Positions 1 through 9,481 of a stretch of DNA of 64,000 nt are shown here, one piece after another. The notes beneath the pieces are model-generated. The model had not been told where the DNA came from, did no database searches, and saw only the letters and a list, made by a program, of their open reading frames with translations. Each line of letters opens with the position of its first letter. Position 1 is the first letter of the stretch. A program made the position numbers and the translations under genes. This stretch comes from an uncultured Flavobacteriaceae bacterium (lineage in GTDB: Bacteria > Bacteroidota > Bacteroidia > Flavobacteriales > Flavobacteriaceae), in contig CALSLW010000001.1 of NCBI GenBank assembly GCA_943787295.1, positions 916,001 through 980,000 of the forward strand, written 5' to 3'.

Positions 1-157
1 CAATTTCAACGGCGGTATTATAATCGTTTTGCTCGATTAACCTTAAAAAGCGTCGTGAGCCAGTGACATTTGTTCGCTCTCCTACATTGACAAAGTTAGA
101 TTCAGGTGTTACCACCAAAGGCTCAAGACCAGAAAGTTTTAAATAACGCGCTTTCAT
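1..157 (-). CDS. metH: Methionine synthase, C-terminal part (MetH2), partial
   Basis: Only the first 52 or so codons are inside the window; the gene runs off the left edge. The N-terminal residues include [14 protein letters not shown], the signature that opens the methyltetrahydrofolate (pterin) binding domain of cobalamin-dependent methionine synthase. The full protein would be expected to carry the folate, cobalamin and reactivation domains. The start overlaps the stop of the upstream gene by one base (TAATG), so the two halves should be translationally coupled. In Bacteroidota methionine synthase is often split this way into a homocysteine half and a folate/B12 half. It is the last visible gene of the riboswitch-led methionine operon. 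Confidence 0.9.
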   Translation of the reverse strand, partial: MKARYLKLSGLEPLVVTPESNFVNVGERTNVTGSRRFLRLIEQNDYNTAVEI

Positions 158-1158
158 TATACGGTTGTTGAGACTTTACGAGGAGTATAATCTTGGGCCA
201 CCTCTGCAATCAATTGGATATGCTCTGGGGTTGAACCACAGCATCCGCCGATGATATTCACTAGGCTTTCGTCTAGGTACTTTTTAATCAAATCCCGCAT
301 TTCTTCTGGGGTTTGATCATAGGCTCCAAAGGCATTAGGCAATCCTGCATTAGGGTGAGCAGAGACTAATACATCTGTAGTATTTGATAAACGACGTAAA
401 TAAGGCAGTAATTGATCTGCTCCTAAAGCGCAATTGAACCCTACACTTAATAAAGGGATGTGGGAAACCGAAACAGCAAAAGCTTCTACTGTTTGTCCAG
501 AAAGGGTTCTTCCGCTGGCATCGGTAATGGTACCACTCACCATGACTGGAATATCCCAATTGTTTTCTTCTTTTAAAACATCTATGGCATAAAGGGCCGC
601 TTTTGCATTGAGTGTATCAAAAATCGTTTCTACTAATAAAACATCTGACCCCCCTTCAACTAATCCTTTTACTTGTTCGCTATAGGCTTCGACTAAATCG
701 TCAAAAGTCACTGCGCGAAACCCGGGGTCATTCACATCTGGAGACATGCTTGCTGTTCTGTTTGTCGGTCCAATTGACCCAGCTACAAAACGAGGCTTGT
801 GTGGATTTGCTTTTGTAAACTCATCTGCCACTTCTCTTGCAAGTCGAGCAGATTGAACATTGAGTTCATACACTAAATCTTCCATGGCATAGTCTGCCAT
901 CCCAATAGAGGTAGAAGAAAATGTATTGGTTTCGACTATGTCTGCTCCTACTTCAAAGTATTTACGATGTACCGCCTTGATTGCCTCTGGCTGAGTAATG
1001 GACAACAAATCATTGTTCCCTTTTAGAGGAGAAGGATGATCTTTAAATCGATCTCCACGAAAATCTTCTTCCTCGAATTTATAGGCTTGCAACATGGTTC
1101 CCATGGCGCCGTCAAGAACTAAGATTTTTTCCGCTAAAACTTTTTCAATCTCGGTCAT
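157..1158 (-). CDS. metH: Methionine synthase, homocysteine-binding half (MetH1)
   Basis: 333 residues, corresponding to the N-terminal homocysteine S-methyltransferase barrel of MetH. The barrel opens with DGAMGTMLQ near residue 16. The three zinc ligands that activate the homocysteine thiol are visible: Cys243 in GFNCALG and Cys306/Cys307 in GGCCGSTP. It should work together with the separate folate/cobalamin half encoded immediately downstream, to which it is joined by a TAATG overlap. Its start directly follows the metZ stop with no intergenic base, so it is part of the same operon. Standing alone it could be mistaken for a betaine- or S-methylmethionine-homocysteine methyltransferase; the neighbour makes the split MetH reading much more likely. 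Confidence 0.93.
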   Translation of the reverse strand: MTEIEKVLAEKILVLDGAMGTMLQAYKFEEEDFRGDRFKDHPSPLKGNNDLLSITQPEAIKAVHRKYFEVGADIVETNTFSSTSIGMADYAMEDLVYELNVQSARLAREVADEFTKANPHKPRFVAGSIGPTNRTASMSPDVNDPGFRAVTFDDLVEAYSEQVKGLVEGGSDVLLVETIFDTLNAKAALYAIDVLKEENNWDIPVMVSGTITDASGRTLSGQTVEAFAVSVSHIPLLSVGFNCALGADQLLPYLRRLSNTTDVLVSAHPNAGLPNAFGAYDQTPEEMRDLIKKYLDESLVNIIGGCCGSTPEHIQLIAEVAQDYTPRKVSTTV

Positions 1159-2328
1159 TTATATTTTTTCTAAGGCTTGCGCCAAATCGTTTTGAATATC
1201 TTCTGGGTGTTCTAGTCCAATAGACAAACGCACCATCCCGTCTGTAATCCCAACTGCTTCTCGGTCTTGAAGTGTCAGCTTACTGTGTGTAGTTGAGGCT
1301 GGATGCGTAACAATAGTTCGCGAATCCCCTAGATTAGAAGAAAGCGACAATAGCTTAATGTTATCAAAGAAATTTCTCCCGGCACTCAATCCTCCTTTTA
1401 CTTCAAAGGCTATAATGCTCCCTCCTTGACTCATTTGCTTTTTCGCTAATTCATATTGCGGATGAGATTTTAAAAAGGGATACTTTACCCAGTTGATTTT
1501 AGGGTGACTTTCTAAAAATTCTGCTACGGTTATAGCAGATTGACAATGGCGATCTACCCTAACTGGTAGGGTTTCCATACTTTTTGATAAAACCCATGCG
1601 TTAAAGGGAGATAATGCAGAACCCGTATTACGAGCAAAGAGATAAAGTTCTCGAATTAAGTCTTTTCTTCCCACAGTAACGCCACCTAAAACTCTTCCTT
1701 GACCATCGATCAATTTAGTTGCAGAATGTATCACTAGATCTGCGCCAAATTTGATGGGTTGCTGTAAATATGGGGTGGCAAAACAATTATCAATCACTAG
1801 GATCAAATTATGCTTTTTGGCAAGCTCCCCTAAAAAAGCGAGGTCTATAATGTCTACCCCAGGGTTAGTAGGAGTTTCTGCATAGATGATCTTTGTATTA
1901 GGCTGTATTAAAGCTTCGGCCTGTTCTGGTTTAGCAATATCAAAATAAGAGGTCTTGATGTTCCACTTTGGTAAAAACTTTGTAAAAGTACTGTGCGTTG
2001 ATCCAAATACAGAACGTGCAGAAACAATATGATCCCCGCTATCGAGTAAAGCGGCAAACGTCCCAAAGACTGCACCCATCCCTGTAGCATAAGAAACGCC
2101 ATCTTCGGCACCTTCCATATCGGCAACTTTTGCGACTAGCTCTGAAGTATTAGGATTAGTAAAACGACTGTAAATATTACGTTGTTTTTCTTCTGCGAAA
2201 GCGGCACGCATTTCTTCGGCATCTTCAAAAACAAAACTGGAGGTAAGGTGCATGGGAGTAGAGTGCTCTGAAAATTGAGAGCGCTCCATCTGGGTGCGAA
2301 TAGCCTTAGTTTCTAGTTTATGACTCAT
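1159..2328 (-). CDS. metZ: O-succinyl/O-acetylhomoserine sulfhydrylase-type PLP enzyme
   Basis: 389 residues from the ATG at 2328. That start is chosen over an upstream in-frame ATG because it overlaps the stop of the preceding gene as ATGA and because homology begins at SHKLETKAIRTQ. It belongs to the Cys/Met metabolism PLP family. The PLP lysine is Lys205 in HSATKLIDGQG, and the sequence DGQGRVLGG is typical of MetZ-type sulfhydrylases. It should combine an activated homoserine with sulfide to give homocysteine in the cytoplasm, feeding the MetH halves encoded next. Given the neighbouring acyltransferase, the substrate is probably O-acetyl- or O-succinylhomoserine; cystathionine gamma-synthase or lyase activity cannot be excluded by sequence alone. 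Confidence 0.85.
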   Translation of the reverse strand: MSHKLETKAIRTQMERSQFSEHSTPMHLTSSFVFEDAEEMRAAFAEEKQRNIYSRFTNPNTSELVAKVADMEGAEDGVSYATGMGAVFGTFAALLDSGDHIVSARSVFGSTHSTFTKFLPKWNIKTSYFDIAKPEQAEALIQPNTKIIYAETPTNPGVDIIDLAFLGELAKKHNLILVIDNCFATPYLQQPIKFGADLVIHSATKLIDGQGRVLGGVTVGRKDLIRELYLFARNTGSALSPFNAWVLSKSMETLPVRVDRHCQSAITVAEFLESHPKINWVKYPFLKSHPQYELAKKQMSQGGSIIAFEVKGGLSAGRNFFDNIKLLSLSSNLGDSRTIVTHPASTTHSKLTLQDREAVGITDGMVRLSIGLEHPEDIQNDLAQALEKI

Positions 2329-2753
2329 ACTGCTTTGCCGTTTAGAATAATTGAGAATTGAATATCGGCGACGGTATCGATCATTTTTGAAACAGAACAA
2401 TACTTCTCATAAGAAAGTTTTGCAGCGCGGTTTGCCTTTTCTGGCGTAATGTCTTTGCCTTCTAAATGAATGGTGATTTCTATGGTGTGAAACAAGGCAG
2501 GAACGGCTCCTTCTTCTCGTAAACCATGGACTTCCATTCGCAAACTATCTGGATTGATCTTTTGCTTTCCTAAAATGGCAACTATATCAATGCTACTACA
2601 GCCCGCAACTCCCATAAGGACTAATTCCATGGGGCTAATCCCAGCGACTACACCTTCATTTTTTGACTTGTTGTCTAAAATGACAGAGCGTCCCGCTTCG
2701 TTGCGAACTTCAAATAAATAATCTTTGTTAATTCTTTCTAAGCTAACTTTCAT
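2325..2753 (-). CDS. OsmC family protein
   Basis: 142 residues with the OsmC/Ohr fold pattern. The two family cysteines, usual for thiol-dependent hydroperoxide reduction, are present: Cys52 in VAGCSSIDIV and Cys119 in EKYCSVSKMI. The gene lies between metX and metZ, 10 bp after metX, and overlaps metZ by ATGA, so it is co-transcribed with methionine genes. The link to methionine synthesis is unexplained by the sequence; protection of reactive thiols, or a role in sulfur handling, would be guesses. The family call is firm, the substrate unknown. Confidence 0.85.
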   Translation of the reverse strand: MKVSLERINKDYLFEVRNEAGRSVILDNKSKNEGVVAGISPMELVLMGVAGCSSIDIVAILGKQKINPDSLRMEVHGLREEGAVPALFHTIEITIHLEGKDITPEKANRAAKLSYEKYCSVSKMIDTVADIQFSIILNGKAV

Positions 2754-2763
2754 GGGCTTGCTT

Positions 2764-3717
2764 TTATTGGTTCAAAATATTTTCTAAAATGACTTTTACT
2801 TTCTTTGGTTCCATCAAAAAGGCATCGTGACCAAATTCTGATTCAATCACATGGTGCTTTATTTTTACCCCTGCTTTTTGGGCTAATTCTACTGTTTCTA
2901 AGTCTTCGCTTAATGGAAAAAAGAGATCACTATCAATGGAAATAATGTGAATCTCAGACTGTATATTTTGAATATTTTCTTCAAAAGACTTTCCATTTCG
3001 AGTGATATCAATACTACCCAATAAATGATTCATGGTCTTGTATGCCTTAAGAGAGAAACGCTCTTTGAGTTTATCACCATGATACATCAACCAGGATTCA
3101 ACATTAAAGATCCCTAGCTCTTTATTGATCGTTCTGTTAAACCTTAATTTAAAGGACTGTGGCGTTCTGTAACACATCATGGCATGCATTCTGGCAATTT
3201 CGATCGGTCTGGGACTACTGGCTAAGATTTGTTCTTGTATGTAGGTATTGGCAATCATCCAATCAGAAGATTTCCAATCTCCCCCTATCGGAATCATTTT
3301 TTGAATAAAATTGGGACTTAAAGTGACCATTTCCCAGGCAATTCCTGCGCCAATGGATCCTCCAATAAGCGTATGTACTTTTTTAATTCCAATTTGGCGA
3401 AGTCCTGCGATAAAATAACCTGCTATTGTCCCAGTATGCCAATGTTTATGGTCTTCAATAAAATAACCGTCATAACCATTGCCTGGTATATTAAAACAAA
3501 TGACTGCGTAGACATTCGTGTCTATCGTTTTATTTTTTCCAATCAAGTCATTCCACCAGCCTTCTAGTCCAGTAACACAAGAATTAGCGGTTAGCGGGTG
3601 ATTAATCACAATCACAGGTGCAGAGAGATAATCTTGCCCAAAATGCTGGTAACTCAACACCTGCCCGTTTGTTAAGCGAAGTTTTTGCAATTCGTTATGG
3701 ACAATGGTTTTTTGCAT
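2764..3717 (-). CDS. metX: Homoserine O-acyltransferase-like alpha/beta hydrolase (MetX type)
   Basis: 317 residues, alpha/beta-hydrolase fold. A plausible catalytic triad is visible: Ser121 in LIGGSIGAGIAW, Asp264 in IDSDLFFPL and His297 in EFGHDAFLME. The last motif is characteristic of homoserine O-acetyltransferases. The protein is shorter than classical MetX (about 350-380 residues), as is common in Bacteroidota. The expected role is acylation of homoserine to make the substrate for the MetZ-type enzyme encoded downstream. The start lies 3 bp after the metK stop, placing it second in the riboswitch-controlled operon. Acetyl versus succinyl donor cannot be decided here. Confidence 0.85.
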   Translation of the reverse strand: MQKTIVHNELQKLRLTNGQVLSYQHFGQDYLSAPVIVINHPLTANSCVTGLEGWWNDLIGKNKTIDTNVYAVICFNIPGNGYDGYFIEDHKHWHTGTIAGYFIAGLRQIGIKKVHTLIGGSIGAGIAWEMVTLSPNFIQKMIPIGGDWKSSDWMIANTYIQEQILASSPRPIEIARMHAMMCYRTPQSFKLRFNRTINKELGIFNVESWLMYHGDKLKERFSLKAYKTMNHLLGSIDITRNGKSFEENIQNIQSEIHIISIDSDLFFPLSEDLETVELAQKAGVKIKHHVIESEFGHDAFLMEPKKVKVILENILNQ

Positions 3718-3720
3718 TTT

Positions 3721-4977
3721 TTATAAATTAAATGCTGTTTTAACAGCTTCTACTTGATCTAATTTTTCCCAAGTGAACAACTCCACCTCAACTTCTTTTG
3801 TTCCACTATAAGGAGAGGTAAATGTTTTTGTTATGGTTTCTGGGGTTCTTCCCATGTGTCCATATGCCGCTGTTTCTGAATAAATAGGGGTTCTCAATTT
3901 TAATCTTTGCTCAATACCATAAGGTGTTAAGTCAAAAATACTTTTGATTTTTTCTGCAATCTCACCATCTGTTAAAGCAATATTTGATTTTCCATAAGTA
4001 TTTACAGCAATAGAAGTAGGCTCTGCTACACCAATCGCATAACTCAATTGCACTAACAATTCATCTGAAATTCCCGCAGCAACAAGATTTTTCGCAATAT
4101 GTCGTGCAGCATAGGCTGCACTGCGGTCAACTTTACTGGGATCTTTCCCGCTAAAGGCACCACCACCGTGCCCCCCTTTTCCACCATAAGTATCAACAAT
4201 AATTTTACGCCCTGTTAAACCTGTATCTCCGTGAGGCCCGCCAATTACAAACTTTCCGGTTGGATTGATATGATAAGTGATATTCTCGTCAAATAAAACT
4301 TGTGAGCGTTCTGGCAACTGTGCTTTTACGCGGGGGATTAATATGGAAATAATATCATGCTTAATCTTAGCAAGCATGCGCTCGTCGTTTTCATCAAAAG
4401 GGTCGTGCTGGGTAGAAATAACAATAGTGTCTATCCGTATAGGCGTATCATTATCATCATATTCAAGGGTAACTTGGGATTTAGCATCGGGACGCAAATA
4501 AGTAATTTCCTTATTTTCTCTTCTAATGGCTGCTAACTCTATTAATAGTTTATGAGATAAATCTAATGCTAGGGGCATATAGTTATCTGTCTCATTTGAG
4601 GCATAGCCAAACATGATGCCTTGATCTCCTGCTCCTTGTGATTTTTTATCTGCTTTATCCACCCCTTGATTGATATCTTGAGACTGCTCATGAATTAAGG
4701 AAATCACTCCACAAGAATCTCCAGAAAACTGATATTCTCCTTTGGTATACCCAATTTTATTGATGGTATCCCGTGCAATTTTTTGTACATCGAGATATGT
4801 AGCACTTTTAACTTCTCCCGCTAAGACGGTTTGTCCCGTAGTTACAAGTGTTTCACAAGCAACTTTACTATCTGGATCAAAAGCGAGAAAATTATCGATT
4901 AATGCATCGCTAATTTGATCTGCTACTTTATCTGGGTGTCCTTCACTTACAGATTCTGAGGTAAAAAAATAGGCCAT
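3721..4977 (-). CDS. metK: S-adenosylmethionine synthetase
   Basis: 418 residues, slightly longer than the usual 380-400. Family signatures are clear: [15 protein letters not shown] near the N-terminus, [12 protein letters not shown] in the middle, and [13 protein letters not shown] followed by the glycine-rich [16 protein letters not shown] segment. It makes SAM from methionine and ATP in the cytoplasm. It is the first gene of the methionine operon. It is preceded by a strong Bacteroidota-type promoter and a leader RNA resembling a SAM-II riboswitch, so its product should repress its own operon. Confidence 0.98.
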   Translation of the reverse strand: MAYFFTSESVSEGHPDKVADQISDALIDNFLAFDPDSKVACETLVTTGQTVLAGEVKSATYLDVQKIARDTINKIGYTKGEYQFSGDSCGVISLIHEQSQDINQGVDKADKKSQGAGDQGIMFGYASNETDNYMPLALDLSHKLLIELAAIRRENKEITYLRPDAKSQVTLEYDDNDTPIRIDTIVISTQHDPFDENDERMLAKIKHDIISILIPRVKAQLPERSQVLFDENITYHINPTGKFVIGGPHGDTGLTGRKIIVDTYGGKGGHGGGAFSGKDPSKVDRSAAYAARHIAKNLVAAGISDELLVQLSYAIGVAEPTSIAVNTYGKSNIALTDGEIAEKIKSIFDLTPYGIEQRLKLRTPIYSETAAYGHMGRTPETITKTFTSPYSGTKEVEVELFTWEKLDQVEAVKTAFNL

Positions 4978-4983
4978 TTTAAT

Positions 4984-5030
4984 TTGCTTTCAGGAAGGAC
5001 TTTGAAGATTACTTCACTTAAGGAAAGCAA
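4984..5030 (-). promoter_or_regulatory. Leader hairpin between riboswitch aptamer and metK start
   Basis: Read on the minus strand, TTGCTTTC (5030-5023) can pair with GAAAGCAA (4991-4984), which ends seven bases before the metK ATG. A smaller GAAG/CTTC stem sits in the loop. There is no U-run, so this is not a simple terminator. It could be the expression platform that hides or exposes the start region, but this is inference. Confidence 0.4.
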
Positions 5031-5032
5031 TT

Positions 5033-5083
5033 CTGTTTTAGCATTTTTTTTTCGAGGTGTGCAATCAGTCAAATCCTTCCTCA
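5033..5083 (-). promoter_or_regulatory. SAM-II-like riboswitch aptamer
   Basis: On the minus strand a short stem (TGAGG at 5083-5079 with CCTCG at 5057-5053) encloses GATTTGACTGATTGCA. An A-rich linker and the motif GCTAAAA (5042-5036) follow. As I recall the SAM-II (SAM-alpha) consensus, it has the same order of parts: a short P1, a GAUUUG...UUGCA loop and a downstream GCUAAAA that makes the pseudoknot. The related SAM-V core is also similar. The element lies between a good promoter and metK, the first gene of a methionine operon, exactly where a SAM sensor is expected. No covariance search could be run. Confidence 0.72.
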
Positions 5084-5096
5084 TTTATTAATGATG

Positions 5097-5126
5097 CAAA
5101 TATATTTCTTTTTTTTATTACTCAAA
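5097..5126 (-). promoter_or_regulatory. Promoter of the metK operon
   Basis: On the minus strand, TTTG (5126-5123), 18 bases, then TATATTTG (5104-5097). This fits the Bacteroidota sigma-A consensus TTTG/TAnnTTTG with normal spacing. Transcription would start near 5090, just before the riboswitch aptamer. Confidence 0.75.
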
Positions 5127-5236
5127 AAAAAATAACCGCACATCTTTTATACTTGCAACGGTCAAAATACTTTTATCTTCCAAAAAAAGAGCCTATTTTT
5201 ATTAGCCGTAAAGTAGTAACCATAAAATCAACAAAC

Positions 5237-5851
5237 ATGCATATTGCCATAGCCGGTAACATTGGTGCCGGAAAAACAACCTTGACTAAACTACTTGCAA
5301 AACATTACCGCTGGGACGCTCATTATGAAGAGGTTCTCAAAAACCCCTATCTAGATGATTTTTATCACGAGATGGAGCGCTGGTCTTTCAACCTTCAGAT
5401 TTTCTTTCTCAATAGTCGTTTTGGGCAACTTTTAGAGATCAAAAAAGGTGGAAAAAAAATCATCCAAGACAGAACAATTTATGAGGACGCTCACATATTC
5501 GCGCCAAACCTTCATGCGATGGGACTTTTGACAAAACGTGATTTTGAAAATTATCAGGGCTTATTCAATCTGATGGAAGATTTAGTTACTGCTCCAGATT
5601 TAATGATTTATTTGCGCAGCAGTATCCCTAATTTAGTAGATCAAATTCATCGCCGTGGGAGAGAGTACGAAAACTCTATTAGTATTGATTACTTAAGCAG
5701 ATTAAACGAACGCTATGAGGCGTGGATACACAATTATGACAAGGGGAAATTACTCATCATCGATGTTGATGATCTCAACTTTGTCGATAAGCCAGAAGAT
5801 CTGGGAAAAATCATAGAGATGATAGACGCAGAAATAAACGGTCTATTTTAA
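5237..5851 (+). CDS. Deoxynucleoside kinase
   Basis: 204 residues from the ATG at 5237. An open frame extends 60 codons further upstream, but that part is low-complexity and crosses the metK promoter. It belongs to the deoxyadenosine/deoxyguanosine kinase family. The P-loop GNIGAGKT is at residues 7-14, there is an ERW motif in the first third, and QDRTIYEDAHIF corresponds to the family DRS-type motif. The role is salvage phosphorylation of deoxynucleosides with ATP; which nucleoside is preferred cannot be read here. It is transcribed divergently from metK and ends at a bidirectional terminator shared with hppA. Confidence 0.9.
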   Translation: MHIAIAGNIGAGKTTLTKLLAKHYRWDAHYEEVLKNPYLDDFYHEMERWSFNLQIFFLNSRFGQLLEIKKGGKKIIQDRTIYEDAHIFAPNLHAMGLLTKRDFENYQGLFNLMEDLVTAPDLMIYLRSSIPNLVDQIHRRGREYENSISIDYLSRLNERYEAWIHNYDKGKLLIIDVDDLNFVDKPEDLGKIIEMIDAEINGLF

Positions 5852-5855
5852 ACAT

Positions 5856-5887
5856 AAAAAAAGCGGATCAAATGATCGGCTTTTTTT
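5856..5887. terminator. Bidirectional terminator between dNK and hppA
   Basis: AAAAAAGC and GATCA pair with TGATC and GCTTTTTTT around a two-base loop, with A-runs on one side and T-runs on the other. It therefore works for the kinase gene on the plus strand and hppA on the minus strand. Confidence 0.75.
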
Positions 5888-5906
5888 ATTGTAGTAAGAG
5901 CAATTT

Positions 5907-8282
5907 TTACTCCTCTTCTTTATTGATATTAATCTTAACATCTTTCAATTCTTCAACAGCAGCTATGATCTCTTCCTCTGTTCCAGAGATTACTTTTTCT
6001 TCAACAACAGTTTCTCCATTTTCAGTTGTAGAGGTTTTAACGATAGCTTCCATTTGACCTTGATCATCTGCATTGACTTCAACGCGAATTTCTTTGCGAA
6101 CTTTTTCTTTAACAATCTCTGTCTGTGGCGCTGCATGTGACCCTAACAATGGAGCAATCACAAGGCCTACAAGACAGGTTAATTTAATCAAAATATTCAT
6201 AGAAGGTCCAGAAGTATCCTTGAAAGGATCTCCCACAGTATCTCCAGTAACGGCTGCTTTATGCGCTTCTGACCCTTTAAAGGTCATTTCACCGTTGATT
6301 TCAACTCCAGCTTCAAAAGATTTCTTAGCGTTGTCCCATGCACCACCAGCGTTGTTTTGGAAGATCGCCCACATTACACCGCTAACACATACTCCGGCCA
6401 TATAGCCTCCTAAAGGTTCTGCACCAAATACAAGACCAATGAAAATTGGCGTGATAATCGTGATTAAACCAGGTAGTAACATCTCTTTTAAAGCCGCTTT
6501 TGTAGAAATATCTACACATTTAGCATACTCTGGAGTTGCTTTCCCTTCCATAATTCCGGGGATCTCTCTAAACTGGCGACGAACCTCTTCCACCATTTCC
6601 ATGGCTGCTTTACCAACTGATTCCATTGCTAAGGCAGAAAAGACCACTGGGATCATCCCTCCTATAAACAACATGGCTAAAACATCTGCCTTAAATATAT
6701 TGATACCATCAATACCTGTAAAGGTTACATAGGCTGCAAATAATGCTAATGCTGTCAAGGCGGCAGAGGCAATGGCAAAACCTTTTCCTACTGCTGCAGT
6801 TGTATTTCCTACTGAATCTAATATATCTGTTCTTTCACGTACCTCTGGATCTAATTCACTCATTTCTGCTACACCTCCTGCATTATCTGCAATAGGACCA
6901 AATGCATCTATCGCTAATTGCATTGCCGTAGTGGCCATCATAGCAGAGGCTGCAAGAGCAACACCATAAAATCCAGCTAATTCGTAAGAACCAAAGATAG
7001 CTGCTGCAAATAAAATTACAGACATTAGAGTAGACTTCATCCCAACAGCTAATCCTGCAATAATGTTTGTTGCTGCTCCCGTTGAACTATTTTGTACAAT
7101 ATCTAATACTGGTTTTTTACCTAAACTTGTGTAGTAAGCAGTCACCATAGAAATTAATGCTCCTACCGCAAGACCGATACAGGCTGCCCAAAAAACATTT
7201 AATGACGGAATTGCTTTATTTCCCTCTCCAAAGAAATTCATGGTCAATGTCTCTGGTAACATCCAATCAATTAAGAAATAACTGGCAATTAAAGTGATAA
7301 TAATCGATGCCCAGTTACCTAGATCGAGTGCTGCTTGCACTTTTGCTTCTTTAGCGTTGTTATCTGATATTTTTACGAATAGAGTTCCAATAATCGACGC
7401 CAAGATTCCAACACCTGCAGTTACTACAGGAAGTAAAATAGGCCCCATATTGTTGAACGCATCTGTATATTGACCATTAGCAGACATATCGCGAATGACA
7501 TAGTTTCCTAACACCATTGCAGCAAGAACGGTAGCGACATAAGATCCAAATAAATCTGCTCCCATACCAGCGACATCTCCTACATTATCGCCTACATTAT
7601 CAGCAATAGTTGCTGGGTTTCTAGGGTCATCTTCTGGAATTCCTGCTTCAACTTTCCCTACAAGATCCGCTCCTACATCGGCAGCTTTAGTGTAAATACC
7701 ACCACCTACACGTGCGAATAATGCAATTGACTCTGCTCCTAGAGAGAAACCAGCTAAGGTTTCAAGAACAATAGTCATATTGTCATAGAAAGAACCCTCT
7801 TGCCCCATAAACTGCCCATCAAAGAACATAAATAATAAGGTAAGACCTAAAACAGCTAATCCTGCCACACCTAAGCCCATAACGGTTCCACCGCCAAAAG
7901 ATACTTGAAGTGCTTTAGGTAAACTCGTCTTTGCTGCTTCAGCAGTTCTAGCATTAGCTTCTGTAGCAATTCTCATTCCGATATTTCCTGCGAAAGCAGA
8001 AAAAACTGCTCCTAAGATAAAAGCAGGCACTATCATCCAGCTTGTTGTATCAACTAAGATGGATACTCCATATAACGCAATTGATGCAATGACAACAAAA
8101 ACAAACAGTAATCTGTATTCAGCATTCAAAAAAGCTAATGCTCCTTCTTTGATTGCGGTAGAAATTTCTACCATTCGTTCACTTCCTGCATTTTGTTTTC
8201 TTACCCAACTAGCACGAACCAGCATATAAGCAAGGCCTACAACTGACATTAACAGTGGGATATAAATAATATTTGCTTCCAT
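5907..8282 (-). CDS. hppA: Membrane-bound cation-translocating pyrophosphatase
   Basis: 791 residues, with about 16 hydrophobic segments. It hydrolyses pyrophosphate and pumps H+ and/or Na+ across the inner membrane. The catalytic signature [11 protein letters not shown] and the acidic [14 protein letters not shown] segment are present. At the position that decides potassium dependence the sequence reads [10 protein letters not shown] rather than GNTTKA, so this should be a K+-dependent enzyme. An unusual feature is a charged, non-membrane C-terminal tail of roughly 75 residues (from about residue 715) rich in Glu and Val, after the last membrane segment. H+ versus Na+ specificity is not decided. 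Confidence 0.96.
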   Translation of the reverse strand: MEANIIYIPLLMSVVGLAYMLVRASWVRKQNAGSERMVEISTAIKEGALAFLNAEYRLLFVFVVIASIALYGVSILVDTTSWMIVPAFILGAVFSAFAGNIGMRIATEANARTAEAAKTSLPKALQVSFGGGTVMGLGVAGLAVLGLTLLFMFFDGQFMGQEGSFYDNMTIVLETLAGFSLGAESIALFARVGGGIYTKAADVGADLVGKVEAGIPEDDPRNPATIADNVGDNVGDVAGMGADLFGSYVATVLAAMVLGNYVIRDMSANGQYTDAFNNMGPILLPVVTAGVGILASIIGTLFVKISDNNAKEAKVQAALDLGNWASIIITLIASYFLIDWMLPETLTMNFFGEGNKAIPSLNVFWAACIGLAVGALISMVTAYYTSLGKKPVLDIVQNSSTGAATNIIAGLAVGMKSTLMSVILFAAAIFGSYELAGFYGVALAASAMMATTAMQLAIDAFGPIADNAGGVAEMSELDPEVRERTDILDSVGNTTAAVGKGFAIASAALTALALFAAYVTFTGIDGINIFKADVLAMLFIGGMIPVVFSALAMESVGKAAMEMVEEVRRQFREIPGIMEGKATPEYAKCVDISTKAALKEMLLPGLITIITPIFIGLVFGAEPLGGYMAGVCVSGVMWAIFQNNAGGAWDNAKKSFEAGVEINGEMTFKGSEAHKAAVTGDTVGDPFKDTSGPSMNILIKLTCLVGLVIAPLLGSHAAPQTEIVKEKVRKEIRVEVNADDQGQMEAIVKTSTTENGETVVEEKVISGTEEEIIAAVEELKDVKININKEEE

Positions 8283-8358
8283 AAATAAATTTTGTCTTTT
8301 AAAAAACTACGCGAAACTAACGAAAAAGTTTCGAAAAGTTGAAAATCTCAATGATTTC

Positions 8359-9336
8359 TTATTTGTACATCACTTTTTTTACAGCTTTAATGACATCTTC
8401 ACTATTAGGAAGCCATTCTTCTAAAAGAACTGGTGAGAATGGAGCAGGTGTATCTGCAGTATTGATTTTCTCAATTGGCGCGTCTAAATAATCAAAAAGT
8501 TGACTTTGTACTTGGTAGGTTATCTCTGTGGCCACGTTACCAAATGGCCAAGCTTCTTCAAGAATCACTAAACGGTTTGTTTTCTTTACCGACTCCATAA
8601 TGGCATCGTGATCCATAGGACGCACTGTACGTAAATCAATCACTTCACACTCAATTCCTTCTTTAGCTAGTATATCTGCAGCTTTGTAAGCTTCTTTGAT
8701 GATTTTACCAAATGAAACAATAGTTACGTCAGTTCCTTTTCGTTTGATGTCTGCTACACCAATGGGTAAGATATATTCATCTTCTGGCACTTCTCCCTTA
8801 TCGCCATACATTTGTTCAGACTCCATAAAGATTACAGGATCTTCGTCACGAATGGCTGCTTTTAACAAGCCTTTGGCATCATAAGGATTAGAAGGCACTA
8901 TAACTTTAAGTCCAGGACAGTTTGCATACCAGCTCTCAAAAGCTTGAGAGTGGGTAGCGGCTAATTGGCCTGCAGAAGCTGTAGGGCCTCTAAAAACAAT
9001 TGGACATGGGAATTGCCCTCCAGACATCTGTCTTATCTTTGCAGCATTGTTGATGATTTGATCAATCCCTACTAAAGCAAAGTTAAAGGTCATAAACTCG
9101 ATAATAGGTCGATTTCCTGTCATAGTAGAACCCACACCGATACCGGCAAATCCTAACTCTGAAATAGGCGTATCGATCACTCGCTTTTCACCAAATTCGT
9201 CTAACATCCCTTTTGATGCTTTGTAAGCACCATTGTATTCTGCAACTTCTTCTCCCATGAGATAGATACTTTCGTCTCTTCTCATTTCTTCTGTCATTGC
9301 TTGAGCAATTGCTTCTCTAAACTGTATTGTTTTCAT
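8359..9336 (-). CDS. pdhB: Pyruvate dehydrogenase E1 component, beta subunit
   Basis: 325 residues, the usual length. The N-terminal transketolase pyrimidine-binding domain includes MGEEVAEYNGAYK and GVGSTMTGNRPIIEFMTFNF; a C-terminal transketolase domain follows with DLRTVRPMDHDAI and EEAWPFGNVATEI. It pairs with an E1 alpha subunit (not in this window) to decarboxylate pyruvate to acetyl groups on lipoyl-E2. It is monocistronic here, separated from hppA by 76 bp. The TAAATTTG element just upstream fits a Bacteroidota -7 box with a very short leader. lipA, which makes the lipoyl cofactor, is elsewhere in the window. Confidence 0.94.
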   Translation of the reverse strand: MKTIQFREAIAQAMTEEMRRDESIYLMGEEVAEYNGAYKASKGMLDEFGEKRVIDTPISELGFAGIGVGSTMTGNRPIIEFMTFNFALVGIDQIINNAAKIRQMSGGQFPCPIVFRGPTASAGQLAATHSQAFESWYANCPGLKVIVPSNPYDAKGLLKAAIRDEDPVIFMESEQMYGDKGEVPEDEYILPIGVADIKRKGTDVTIVSFGKIIKEAYKAADILAKEGIECEVIDLRTVRPMDHDAIMESVKKTNRLVILEEAWPFGNVATEITYQVQSQLFDYLDAPIEKINTADTPAPFSPVLLEEWLPNSEDVIKAVKKVMYK

Positions 9337-9355
9337 GCAAATTCTAATATGTTCG

Positions 9356-9363
9356 CAAATTTA
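9356..9363 (-). promoter_or_regulatory. Putative -7 element of pdhB
   Basis: TAAATTTG on the minus strand, 20 bases before the pdhB ATG, matches TAnnTTTG exactly. No convincing TTTG -33 element was seen at normal distance. Confidence 0.45.
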
Positions 9364-9481
9364 AGATTTTAGAAGCATATGAGTTTAATTTATATCATAT
9401 AATTCGCTGGGTTTTTTAGGAAGAAAAAGAAAGTCTTTCTGCGAAATTCGTTTTCTTTGCAAATAGAATGTCAAGCTAACT

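Noticed and set aside
5057..5236. 60-codon upstream extension of the deoxynucleoside kinase
   Set aside because: It crosses the metK promoter, is low complexity, and the P-loop normally lies within the first 15 residues, as it does from the ATG at 5237.
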